A stretch of 64,000 nt of DNA from Macrostomum hystrix (taxonomy: Eukaryota; Platyhelminthes; Macrostomidae), in contig CATNEN010000038.1 of the NCBI GenBank assembly GCA_950097015.1, positions 24,651,001 to 24,715,000 of the forward strand. Direction: 5' to 3'. The notes beneath the pieces are model-generated. The model ran no database searches and was not told where the DNA came from. It saw nothing but the letters and a program-made list of their open reading frames with translations. The position numbers and the translations under genes are program-made. Of the stretch, positions 24,306-37,200 are shown piece by piece. Position 1 is the first letter of the stretch. Every line of letters starts with the position of its first letter.

Positions 24306-25072
24306 GGGATATGATTGTAATAATTAGTTTTATTTTCATTTTTTAACTTTTATGTACGTGTCTTCTGAAAAAGGACGTAAAGGTCAGCATTCTCTGAAAA
24401 CCCGTTTGTGTTATTTTTTTACTCTGTTACGTTAAATTTGATTTCCACCATTCAAAAGAGAGTGCCAGTTTGAGCTACACGGCTTTTTTTAAGAGGACAG
24501 ACAGGAGGCTGTACATTTGTGCTCAAAATGCATCTAGCTAACTGCTAATTTTCTTTCCTATAGACTATTGTCTCGCAGACAGACAATTGGGGGAATGGTA
24601 AAGAAGAATTTCGACTGATCCGATCCCACAAGAATCGCGCAGTCCAGACAGAACTGGGGAAGAGTGGAGAAAAAGGGGGGAGATGCGCTAAGGGCAGAGG
24701 CCTCTGTACCGATCTGGGGGGACTATACATGATCGGCGACTGCAGCCATTGGCCCGCGCGTTGCTAAAAGACTGACAAGGCGCTCAATGGCTGGCACTGG
24801 CTGAAGCGACTAGTCTTGGAGGGGTTGGTCGCTAATCGACAGGTCGGGATGGGAGGAATGGGAGGGAAGAGAATGGATGCAGCTGGGAGGGTGAAAGAGA
24901 TATCCCTCGAACGCTGTGCCCAGCTGCTCTACAGAAAATCCCAACTCCCACGCAGCTCTTTAGCAGAATTCTCTTCAGCAACCCCAGGAAACCTCCCGCC
25001 TTGTCGCCTCGTCGTCACAGTGAAGCTTCGACTTCGACATCTCCGCGACCAGAGCTTCCCAGCTGAATATGA

Positions 25073-25284
25073 ATGCATGAACCGGGCGGTGACGTCATCG
25101 AGGCGGTCTGGTCGTCGCCCGCTTCGGCCAGCGGAGTTGCCATAGAATCAGAGGATGCCGAGCCAGAGATAGAGGTGCGCGCCGATGAGGAAATACCTTA
25201 TCCAGGATTTTATCCCATTGTGCTGCGCTGTCTGCACCAGCGGCATCCGCTGAGATCGTGGTGCCTGCGCGTCATTTCTTGGCC
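25073..25284 (+). CDS. cav3: Cav3 exon 1: cytosolic N-terminus
   Basis: This exon encodes [13 protein letters not shown], an acidic stretch and then [13 protein letters not shown] and [13 protein letters not shown], matching the conserved Cav3 N-terminal PYPALAP...RSWCLR pattern. It ends in phase 2 and is followed directly by ATATCCTTTT, a U12-type 5' splice site. The start codon has a poor context (T at -3), but no other in-frame Met is available because a TGA precedes it. Confidence 0.9.
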
Positions 25285-28200
25285 ATATCCTTTTCGTCTG
25301 TTCCTGACGGTATTTGTTGAATATAATATTGTTTAATTGTGTGTCTTTGTCCCAGGTGGCTTTTCCAACGTCCAAGACGATCTTCAAAGATTGTGTAAGA
25401 AGGATTAATATCGTCAAAAATGCATTGTGCGCCTGACCTGTTTCGCATTAACCAGTTCAATCCCTTGTCATCTTTCTTCATTGTCCGCTTTCATACGTAT
25501 GGCTCATAGGCACCACAGTACGTGACTCCTTGTATATCTTTCACTCTGCAGCTTTCCCTCCTCCTTAGTATCTCAATTGCTACAAAGTCAAAAGGGACGT
25601 GTGTGTTTTTTCACCCAGTCGATTGATGCGCAATAGGAGTTTAATCACGCATTACTCTTCTGCCGTACAGTGGGAGATGGCCTAGCTAGAGCCCAGAAAG
25701 GCAATGGACTTTTGGTTAGAGGAAACTTTTTAATATCCAAGCAGTTTTTTCTGCTTCGCAAGATTAAACGTCGATCGTTCGTCTCGTGCCTTTGTCTCCA
25801 TTTGCGTGTCCTGCCTCGCATTAACGGTTTGGTATAGAATAGAATATAGAATAGCATAGTGCGAGATGCATTACTCTGTAATAATGGGTTAAGAAAGGGC
25901 GGCTGAAATCAATTAATTCGGTTGAAGAGGGGGTGGTTGTAAACCACGCACCCAATCAGTTCGGTGGAGGAAGGGGTGGTTGTAGAACACGCACCCAATC
26001 AGTTCGGTGGAGGAAGGGGTGGTTATAGAACACGCACCCAATCAGTTCGGTGGAGGAAGGGGTGGTAGTAGAACACGGACCCAATCAGTTCGGTGGAGGA
26101 AGGGGTGGTAGTAGAACACGGACCCAATCAGTTCGGTGGAGGAAGGGGTGGTAGTAGAACACATGCTCAATGATTTCGGCGCAGGAGGAAGGGGTAAAAC
26201 ACGCGCTCAAGCATTTAAGGATTATTTCTTGAGCATTACGTGTGCTAAAAGACAAAGAAAAATGTTTATCTTGGACTAAGCTTCGAACTTCTGACTCTCG
26301 GTTAGAAGATTAAGCTTAACTGTTCGACAATAAGCTTCCCGTATAGCCACTTTACTACTACTTGTACAGATCACATAATGAAGTCATTGCCAATGAGAAT
26401 TCAGTGTTAAGGCTATCGATATGTTTGCAGCTGAGCTGTTTATTGAGTAAACCACAGTTCTGCGCATACACTTCTCTCCTTTCTATTTGACTGCTGCTTG
26501 GGCTTACGGACCTTGGACTGCATATTATATTAGCTCTAGGCCTTTGAATTTGAATTAATCGCATATAACGAAGGAGTAGATTGACAAAGTTAGCAAGCAC
26601 GTTTGCGTTCAACTGAGTCGTCTTCTCTCTTGAGCTCACATCTCACTTTAATAGAGCTCACAAACACACAGTCAACACTGCCTGCATGGTCTCGGTTGCA
26701 TTCTCAAATGCTTCTTTCATTCTTTCCTAATTCATTCACCCCCCTCACCCTGAGCGTCATTGTCCACCGGGTACCCAATGAGACTTCAAATCGTTCCAGT
26801 CTCAATCAGGTTTTTTACCATATTTTTTCAAAGGATCCTATATAATGGCGGTAGAGCCAAGAAATAGCCTTGGAATAGCCTGGCCATAAATTTTCTTACA
26901 GCGATTTAAAAGGCCGTTAACAAAGGCAGACAATCAGCCTTGTACACCGATCCAGCCACTGCATGCAACGCGGATGTGCAAGTGAGGCTTCAGGGATTAA
27001 CCGGAATTGATGAAGAAAACACCGCACAGGAGGCCAGAAGGAGGAAGCTGAGAAGCAGTTTTCTGGGATCTCTCGGACTGAGTCCTGCATCCGGGTTGTT
27101 TTGTTGCGGTTTCCTTCTACTGAGCTTGTTTAGTTTGGCCTGTTTAAGTTGATCAAAGAGGAAGAAAGCAGAGGAGGTTCGCTTGTGGGATTTGGGATCT
27201 TGTTACTCCAGTAAACTTTCCAAGGGACTCTGTTGGTTTTAGGAACGCATTGGCTGACGCACTGAAAATTGACAGAACTTGGTATGATCTCTGGTTTTTT
27301 GGACTGTTATACCTGTGTTCACCTATGCAAATTAATTCATGCATTAAGGTGCCTGTGTTCGATCCCGCGCCGATGCTACATTTATTTGGGGCACAGCCGC
27401 GGAGAGAAGGCTTGGGGGCTTGTGCAATTTACGTCCTTGAGGGCCAACCTCCAAGGCATAGTGAGAGTGTACACTGCCTGACAATGGGAAATTCAGGGCA
27501 GATGTACACACCTGTGTGCGTGTGTGCTCAGGAGTCAGCGAAATGGGCAGAATTGCCTCCTCGCTGGCTGCGGGTCTAGTGTCGTGAAATGACGTGCCTT
27601 TGCCCGCAGGCATCCTGAAATTATATTAAGGTATTCGAAAAAATTATATTAATAATTTATTTCCGAAATGATGAAAGTCGACGTTGCATTCCATCACAAG
27701 CAGTATCGATAAGTTTCTATCTATTGCCCACTAAACTGTTAATTAAATCAATTAGAGCGACTGACAAATTGACGAGATTTTTCTGGGACGGACTTATCTA
27801 CGGAAATGAGCAGTGGGCTTGGCTTTGGCTGGAGCATTTCCGTCGAATACTGGCCTATCGACCCACAAGACTCTACAATCTCGCTGCAGGGAAACATGTT
27901 AGAGACCTGGAACACTGCAGTGCTCTCACATGGCTCACAATCATTAACAAAAACAAAACAAGCAGTAAAATACTCGTTGTGCAGCAGCAGTTCAGGCCAA
28001 CGAGCCTCGGACCGAATGACGTAGCACAGCCAGTCATTGGTGCCTCAGGGTCAAGGTCTCGATAATAAAAATAATAATTAAAAAAAAAACAAATTTGTTT
28101 TTCGCTAAGAATGTCCTTTAAGCCTTCAAAAGTTGGTCCTGGAACCGAATGCTTACGACCACCTTGCTTTAGTAATCCTTGCTTTCATAGCCGCGCGATC

Positions 28201-31200
28201 GAAGCGGAAACACCCCCATTTCTCCACTCACTCTCTACTTCTTCCTGTCTCCTGCTATCAGCTATAGCCCGTCTCAAATTCTCTCTCGCAGGGGCTATAA
28301 ATATTTATCACCAAGGTTATGTGGGATGGAGGAACGGGCGCTAAGATCCCCAAAATCGCTCATGCTCAATTGAGAACAGTTTTTTTGGCTGTCTGAAAAG
28401 TTCACCTCTGTGTTTGCGTCACACGCGTGTCAATTGAGTCAGTCAGGGACAAGACCGTCACAATATCCGTTTTAAGTGTGCTCAAACTATATTGTTTCTT
28501 CACGTCTCGCCCTACTTGTCTAATTCATTTTACTTTCTAGGCTCACATCACCTGGGTGTGGTTGTCCTTTCTGTCGAATTGGTTTTATTTTTCGCCTCGA
28601 CCTAATCCTATAAGCCTGATAGGCAGATCCGGATAAAAAATGTGTTTCACTTTTTTCTTCAAAGAATCTACTAATCAGACCGAGACAAACCTACCCGTCA
28701 AGATTAATCACGGATAGCTGGATAAGGGTTGGTTCTTTTCCTCCGCTCATTTAATTTGTTTTACCATCTAATGAAAACTTGTATGTTGTAGGTATGTACC
28801 GGTTGATAACAACCGAAATGCCCATTCCGCTGACTCCTGAGCACACAAGCTCACTCACTCATGTGTGTACATCTGCCCTATGCACGACAAGCCTCCAAGC
28901 CTTCTCTCCGCGGCTGCGCCACAAATAAACGTTGCCTCGTCGCGGAATCGAACTCAGGCACCTTAATGAAGTTGAGTTTTTAACTCGACTAGAATTGAGC
29001 TAAGAAATATTGATAAAAACTCGTAATTGACAAGTGAAACTACAGATGAAACTACAGATGGAATATTTAACTCTACCGCATTTGCCTCTCGCACCAAGGT
29101 CCCTGAGCTCGATTCCACGGCGAGGCCACATTCATTTGGGGCGCATCTGCTGAGAGAAGGCTTGGGGGCTTGTCGCGCAATTCAAGCCAACTTGAGGGCC
29201 AACCGCCTTGGCACAGTGAGAGTGTACACTGCCCGACAATGAGAACGCCTACAAGTCTCCATGTCAGGTTTAGTTTCAACCTTCAGCCCTCCCAAAAATA
29301 ATTATTATTTTCGTGATAGTTACAAAACTGTTATCTAACAGTTCAATGCCTAAATTTCATATGGCCTGATTTGGTTGGTTTATCCTTCAAGTCAGGACCA
29401 TATTGCTCCTCTGATTATGCCCCAACTCTCAACTCCTATACTCATAAAGTGCTCCAATAGATGTGGACCCACTCAAAATCTTAATGAATAGAAGGGGATT
29501 TATTGATTTCTTTGCAGGCTGAAATCAGGCAAAAAAGCAGTTTCCTTCAACAAATCGCAGCAGCGAGAGTTGATTAGCTCAGCACATTTCTACTCTGGAG
29601 TGGTTAGGCCAACTGTGTGAATCGCGGCCTGCAGATTATTACGATCATTAGTTGATGTCGATTTCTTGCTTTTGCTGAAATTTCTCCGCGTCATTCAGTT
29701 GCTTAAAACTAATTTGTTTCTTCGTATAGTTCTTAACTACTGACAATGTTTAACTTGCACTATCCTTCTCCCTGCATCTCTCCCTTCCTGCATATCTCGC
29801 TCCCTGCACCTCCCTCCCTGCATCTCCCCCTCCCTGCACCTCCCCCTTCCTGCACCTCCCCCTGCATCCCTCCCTCCCTGCACCTCTTCCTCCCTGCATC
29901 TCTCCCTCCCTGCACCTCTTCCTCCCTGCATCTCTCCCTCCCTGCACCTCTTCCTCCCTGCATCTCTCCCTCCCTGCACCTCCCCCTCCCTGCAACTCCC
30001 CCTCCCTGCACCTCCCCCTCCCTGCACCTCCCCCTCCCTGCACCTCCCCCTCCCTGCACCTCCCCCTCCCTGAATCTTTCCCTCCCGGCATCTTTCCCTC
30101 CCTATCCCTACATGTCTCCCTGGATTTCCCCCTCCCTGCACCTCCCCCTTCCTGCACCTCCCCCCTCCCTGCACCTCCCCCTGCATCCCTCCCTCCCAGC
30201 ACCTCTTCCTCCCTGCATCTCTCCCTCCCTGCACCTCCCCCTCCCTGCAACTCCCCCTCCTTGCACCTCCCCCTCCCTGCAACTCCCCCTCCCTGCACCT
30301 CTCCCTCCCTGCACCTCCCCCTTCCTGCATCTCCCCCTGCATCTCTCCCTCCCTGCACCTCTCCCTCCCTGCATCTCCCCCTGCATCTCTCCCTCCCTGC
30401 ATCTCCCTCCCTGCAACTCCCCTCCCTGCAACTCCCCTCCCTGCAACTCCCCCTCCCTGCAACTCCCCTCCCTGCAACTCCCCCTCCCTGCAACTCCCCT
30501 CCCTGCAACTCCCCCTCCCTGCATTTCTCCTTCCCTGCATCTGTCACTCCCTAAATCTCCCCCTTATTTCATCTCTTTCTCCCTGCATCTCTCCTTCACT
30601 GTGTCTCACAACGCCCATCAAGTTTTAAGCAGTTAAAAAAATTGTCAGACTAGTTAGACTAAAAGAATTTCCAACAGCTAAATAGAACTGTTGAATTCCT
30701 TGCCAATTAACATTTGCAGGGCGCTAATTACGCACCTAAGTTTCAATGGAGCGATAGGAATGTAAATAGTACATCCAGAATATTCGGCGAAAACCCGCAG
30801 TTATAGGAAGAAAGTGCCACTGCGGCAAATGGCGCACTTAATTCTCCCAGTTCTTCCCTGTTCTAATCCCTAGTTATTTTTATCCAAATAAAAAGTATGA
30901 GTGTGCCAGTGTTGTGTTTAGTGGTGTAGCTTTTATAGGCCTTAGGAATGCGCCAGTTCTTGCCATTTTCAATCGCTTTGTTTTACAATGGCATAGTAAC
31001 TTTTCCCAGCAGGCTGGCTAGGCACTGCACTACAGCCATACTTGTGCCTAGTAATAAATGTTTGATTGATTTTCAAATGCGATATAACACGATTTTCTAG
31101 TGGCCAAAACAAGCCGAGCCTTGGTAAAGAGAACTTCTGAGCTAAATTTATTGCATTGGGAATACTTTTATGAACGCGAAATTTCTTCAGGCCTTCTAGC

Positions 31201-34200
31201 AGAAGAATAGATGGGATACTAGGTATTTCTAGATTTAAATTTATGCCATTTCCATGTTCAAACACATTCAAGAAAGATAATTGGATAAAATAAAGGAGGG
31301 GCTGATTGATAGAAGAGGAGATAGAAGAGATGGAGTGACTGAGTAGAATGGAATGGCAGATAGATAGATACAAGAGATGGAGTGACTGATAGGAATGTAA
31401 TGTCAGATTGATAGATAGAAGAGACGCAGTTATTGATAGGAATGTAATGGTAGATAGATAAAAGAGATGGAGTGACTGAGTAGAATGTAATGGCAGATTG
31501 ATAGATAGAAGAGACGCAGTTATTGATTGGAATGTAATGGTAGATATAAAATTATATTTTTATTATTGCTTCCAACAAACTTATTTTCCTAATATCCTTA
31601 AGCTCTATAAGCGAATATCGTAAAGTGCACGGTGGGCATAGTCACATCACGGAACACCACACTGTACAGCAGGCACTGGGGTCTTACTTTTTCTTCTACT
31701 GTTGATTACTTCTGTCTTCCACTTGCTGCTTTTTTCTCTTCAGTTAACGCATGAAAGAATTCGGGAACTTTGGGAGGAGGGGAAGATTGGATACCTTTGA
31801 TACCTGCTGCAACTGTTGATAGTTGAACACGAGATGTGCCTGTAGTATGTATGTTTCTAACTTCTGACCTGTCAGGTGTGGACTAATCTTAAACTGTCCA
31901 TCGGATCCAACGCTATTAGATTGCAAATGTTCATCACTGGCAGTTTGTTTGCGGTTTTTGGCTAATCATTTGGCTTTCTCACACTAGTGTGAGATTCCAT
32001 TGTGACTAATATACTGTAGGAACAGAAAAGGATGTGGCTAATTCACTGTGGGAACAGATAAGGATGTGACTAATTCACTGTGGGAACAGGTAAGGATGTG
32101 ACTAATTCTCTGTATAGGAACAGATAAGGATGTGACTAATTCTCTGTGGGAACAGATAAGGATGTGACTAATTCTGTGTAGGAACAGATAAGGATGTGAC
32201 TAATTCACTGTGAGAACAGATAAGGATGTGGCTAATTCACTGTGGGAACAGATAAGGATGTGGCTAATTCACTGTGGGAACAGATAAGGATGTGACTAAT
32301 TCACTGTGGGAACAGATAAGGATGTGACTAATTCACTGTGGGAACAGATAAGGATGTGGCTAATTCACTGTGGGAACAGATAAGGATGTGGCTAATTCAC
32401 TGTAGGAACAGATAAGGATGTGACTAATTCACTGTGGGAACAGATAAGGATGTGGCTAATTCACTGTAGGAAAAGATAAGGATGTGACTAATTCACTGTG
32501 GGAACAGAAAAGAATGTGACTAATTCACTGTGGGAACAGATAAGGATGTGACTAATTCACTGTGGGAACAGATAAGGATGTGGCTAATTCACTGTGGGAA
32601 CAGAAAAGAATGTGACTAATTCACTGTGGGAACAGATAAGGATGTGACTAATTCACTGTGGGAACAGATAAGGATGTGGCTAATTCACTGTAGGAACAGA
32701 AAAGGATGTGACTAATTCACTGTGGGAACAGATAAGGATGTGGCTAATTCACTGTAGGAACAGATAAGGATGTGGCTAATTCACTGTGGGAACAGATAAG
32801 GATGTGGCTAATTCACTGTAGGAACAGAAAAGGATGTGACTAATTCACTGTGGGAACAGATAAGGATGTGGCTAATTCACTGTAGGAACAGATAAGGATG
32901 TGGCTAATTCACTGTGGGAACAGATAAGGATGTGGCTTTATCTATGCCATGCGGCTTTTTCGATGTTCAGTAACTTATTTAAACAGTTTAAGTTATTTTT
33001 AGAACAAGTTGTTTCAGTTTAACCTAGTATATTATTATTAAAGGCGAGAATTTTCATTATTTTTCTATAAACATTTTTTTGGAAAGCAAGTCGGGCGCTT
33101 TGAGGAAAAGTATTTTAGTAACTCACAACTTTCTTTAACAATTTTTCCTCTTCCGTGACTTCCCATTCCGTTCTCATTGCGAGCCGCATTCACTCTTGCA
33201 ATTCTCCTGTTCAGCGTTTTTTGTTGTTCGAGAAATCCCATTTCCCGTGTGTCCCGTAGCAACCGTGAGAATCCTTGAGTTGAAATCTGTGACCTGAAAC
33301 AATGGCACCTCAGACTGTATTGTGTGACGCGCCCCACAGCACTAGCCTGCAATCGAGGCTATACATTTGCCCCGTCGCGGAAAATCAAATTAACAGCAGT
33401 GATCAAATGATTGCATGAAAACGGCAAAAATGGCTCAGGAGATTAGTCAGACAGTAGTCTAGTATAAATTGGCATTTGGGTTGTTAGGTAGGTATATTGG
33501 TAGACAGAATGGTCGACAATCAGAGAATCATCTCACCCCGGTCTCATTAGTATGTGACTTATCTTGTCTCTTCTCTCCCATGTCTCATCTCTCCCATGTC
33601 TCATCTCTCCCATGTCTCATCTCTCCCATGACTTATCTCTCCCATGACTTATCTCTCCGTGTCTCATCTCTCCCGTGCCTCATCTCTCCCGTGTCTCATC
33701 TCTCCCATGTTTCATCTCTCCCATGTTTCATCTCTCCCATGTTTCATCTCTCCCCAGTGTCTCATCTCTTCCCAGTCTCATCTCTCCCCAGTGTCTCATC
33801 TCTTCCCAGTCTCATCTCTCCCCAGTGTCTCATCTCTTCCCAGTCTCATCTCTTCCCAGTCTCATCTCTTCCCAGTCTCATCTCTTCCCAGTCTTATCTC
33901 TCCCCAGTCTCATCTCTCCCCAGTCTCATCTCTCCCCAGTCTCATCTCTACCCAGTCTCATCTCTTCCCAGTCTCATCTCTTCCCAGTCTCATCTCTTCC
34001 CAGTCTCATCTCTTCCCAGTCTCATCTCTTCCCAGTCTCATCTCTTCCCAGTCTTATCTCTTCCCAGTCTCATCTCTCCCCAGTCTCATCTCTTCCCAGT
34101 CTCATCTCTTCCCAGTCTCATCTCTTCCTAGTCTCATCTCTTCCCAGTCTCATCTCTATCTCTCTGACCAAGTGGAGTTCGCAGTTTCTCCAGTGGTTGT

Positions 34201-37200
34201 CCAATGTAAATGTCAGAAAAAGCGAACTCGTTACTTTATTCAACATTTCCTTAACTCTTCAAACGTTGACTCGCCAAACCGTGCACATGGTTCGAGCGAA
34301 TCAGCATGCTGGTGATTCTATTGAACTGCATCACTCTGGGCATGTACCAACCATGCGTAGACGAGCAGTGCGTCAACACGAGGTGTCATGTGCTTCACGG
34401 CTTCGACCACGCCGTGTTTGCCTTCTTCGCCTTCGAACTGGTCGCCAAAGTCATCGCAATGGGCCTTTGGGGCAAACTGGGATATTTAGGCGATTCTTGG
34501 AATCGTTTAGACTTTTTCATTGTCATCGCCGGGTGAGTGAAGGCAACTACAATGAGTTGGCTGATTGCATGATGCCTTTGGTTGGGGTTATGTTACGACC
34601 CAGAATACACGGTTGATGAGAGAGAGGTAGAGCGAGAGAATATATGGAGAGGTAGAGCGAGAGAATAGAGAGAGAGAGGTAGAGCGAGAGAATAGAGAGA
34701 GGTAGAGCGAGAGAATAGATGGAGAGGTAGAGCGAGAGAATAGAGAGAGAGAGGTAGAGCGAGAGAATAGAGAGAGGTAGAGCGAGAGAATAGATGGAGA
34801 GGTAGAGCGAGAGAATAGATGGAGAGGTAGAGCGAGAGAATAGATGGAGAGGTAGAGCGAGAGAATAGATGGAGAGGTAGAGCGAGAGAATAGATGGAGA
34901 GGTAGAGCGAGAGAATAGATGGAGAGGTAGAGCGAGAGAATAGATGGAGAGGTAGAGCGAGAGAATAGAGAGAGGTAGAGGAAAAATATATATTGAGAGG
35001 TAGAGTAAAGTATCTAACTGAGGTAGACTTAGACTTGTATATGAATTAGCAGTCCTGTTAGAGTACAAGCGACTGCAGGCCCCTATGCGGAATGCAGTCT
35101 CTAGGCGAGATAAGCTAGTATGAATTGAAGTGAAGAAAACGTGGAAGATGTAGACAGCGGAAGTGAGTATGAGCTGCACTGAGGCGAGAAGCTGGAACCA
35201 TTTCAAAGCCATAAAGAAGGCTGATCGATAAATCAAATAACTAATTGAATTAGCCTCTCGGAAACTAAATAGATGATGTGTAGCAAGGGCCGAGATGTGT
35301 AGCAAAGCCAGATTTAGGAAAGTGAAGAAATATCTGTCTGAAAGAAAAAGATAAAAACCAGTTCTAAAGTAAGATTTGTAGCGAATTAATGTGGTTTCAC
35401 TGGCGTCGCTTAAAGTGCAGACAATTGAATTTGTTCCTATTCCTGAGTTCCCTTATCCCTAAATCTTTATTTCTTTTTGGTTTGGGTCACTCTAGTAGCT
35501 AACTAATCATAATAGTGCCGCTGAGGCAGCTTAGAGTGGAAGTGGGTGGGAGTCAGTTTGAGCACGAAATCTATAGTACTCAGCTAAGCTGAGAAAAATA
35601 TCGTCTCTAAGGGCCATTTTTTAAGAATTTCCCCCCCCCCTAGGAAAATGTGATTATAGGATTCTGGCGGCATTTCGATTCTCTCGGGTGATAAATTTAA
35701 CGCCAACAAATTTTTCTGATTGGTTAAAAGGCGGGAAAAGTTCTAACCTAAATTTTAGCCGACGAGATTGCATTAATTTATTCGCAGTGTTTTTTTGTTT
35801 TTAAGCTTTGAATTCTCAACTTTTCATGACTAAAATGTAAACCGTATTGAACAAAAATTAACGCAAAGACTTCTATTAGTACATACCAGTCCAAAAATCC
35901 AGATTTGTTTATTTTAACTTGAACAGAATGGAATGTAGTAGAGTAGAAAATAAAATAAAATATCATAAAATGATGGAACAGCTTTATCAAGTCTCGAAAG
36001 AATCACGATTTTCAACTTTCAAGCACAATAATCTCATCTTCTCCTAATAATTACCTTCGCATAGTCTACTCGAGTACCTGCCGCAGATGAAAGACCTCAG
36101 CCTCACAGCTATACGAACGATTCGAGTTCTTCGACCGCTCCGGGCAATCAATCGCATACCCAGTAAGTTAAAATTTGGTCGTACTACGTAGGGTGTCCCA
36201 GAAATAGCGGGAAAAATCGATGCATCGGCAAACTGGTGAAACATAGTTTATTGAAACTCACGTCACTGATAAATAAACATTCAGCAGTTCTAACGCCATT
36301 TTAATCAAGTAAATATGTCAATTCATTAAAAATTTATGGCTAAAATTAGAACAAGGGGTAAGGGGTAGAGTTACACCAAGTCAAGGCCAGCGGAATCGGT
36401 CACGCAGCATCGCCATCGCCGTCGACTGACGACTTTTCGACGAAGTCCCCCCTTAGCTCGCAGCACTTAGTCCATCGCGTGAGAAGTGCATTGATTGCAT
36501 CTGCATTCACCCTTTGAATCAGTGCCTTTGTTGATGGAGAGATCGGACGGCCACGGTTGGCTGTGTCATCAGCAACGTCTGTTCGCCCATGACTGAACTC
36601 TTCAAGCCAGCGATAGACAGCACTCTTCGAAATGGCACTCACTCCGTGGATTTCAGTCAGCTGGCTTACAATTTCACTGCCTCGCTTGCCCAATTTCCAT
36701 TGGGAGTACACGAACTGGCGCTGACCTTCTTTGGACGAAACGCTAAACATCGAACGATTGAACAAGGGAAAATGAAAAAAATCCAAACTCAACAGCGGCG
36801 TCTTGTCGAGGCGCACAAAATTCGCGAAGTCTCGTGCTTGCTGTCGTTGGTGCCACGGGTATTTCTTGCGTCAGCTTAGGCTTCTTTTGATTCTGGTGCT
36901 CACGCTTCTCTGCTCGTCTGTTGCCTTTTTCTGCTTCTGTTCACTGATGCTTTGGCTCATTTTCTTCTGTCGCAAAAATTTTGTCTAAGGACAAACTTAG
37001 GTTGGGGCCTTGACTTGGTGTAACTCTACCCTTTACCCTACCCTTAGATGGGTGATAACTTATACTTATCAGTGACGTGAGTTTCAATAAACTATGTTTC
37101 ACCAGTTTGCTTGTGCATCGATTTTTCCCGCTATTTCTGGGACACCCCTCGTAGTAATGCTTTGCGATAATGTGCTTTACGAAAAAGTAACCGACACCCA

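Larger units (their letters stand above)
25285..34286 (+). promoter_or_regulatory. Candidate U12-type AT-AC intron of Cav3
   Basis: The intron starts ATATCCTTTT, the U12 AT-AC donor consensus. TTCCTTAAC, the U12 branch consensus, lies at 34247-34255. The reading frame and the conserved junction WP|WFERISM require the acceptor after CAC at 34286, so the intron ends in AC. No AG between 34,221 and 34,286 could serve instead. The branch A to acceptor distance of about 32 nt is longer than usual for U12 introns. The 9 kb holds five tandem arrays and three SINE copies. Confidence 0.8.

Noticed and set aside
27724-28065. 113-codon plus-strand ORF in intron 1
   Set aside because: No ATG at the start of the open stretch, no recognised domain, no splice links to Cav3.
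29737-30636. Long ORFs on both strands (up to 296 codons)
   Set aside because: They are a tandem polypyrimidine repeat read in frame; no complexity or domain.
32008-32937. Regular repeat considered as a CRISPR array
   Set aside because: There are no unique spacers; units are contiguous and the DNA is eukaryotic.
33469-34616. Long overlapping Ser/Leu-rich plus-strand ORFs running into domain I
   Set aside because: They consist of the TCTCATCTCT repeat and cross the domain I exon out of the channel frame.
34547-35305. 252-codon minus-strand ORF
   Set aside because: Mostly the 25-bp GA-rich repeat read on the opposite strand.
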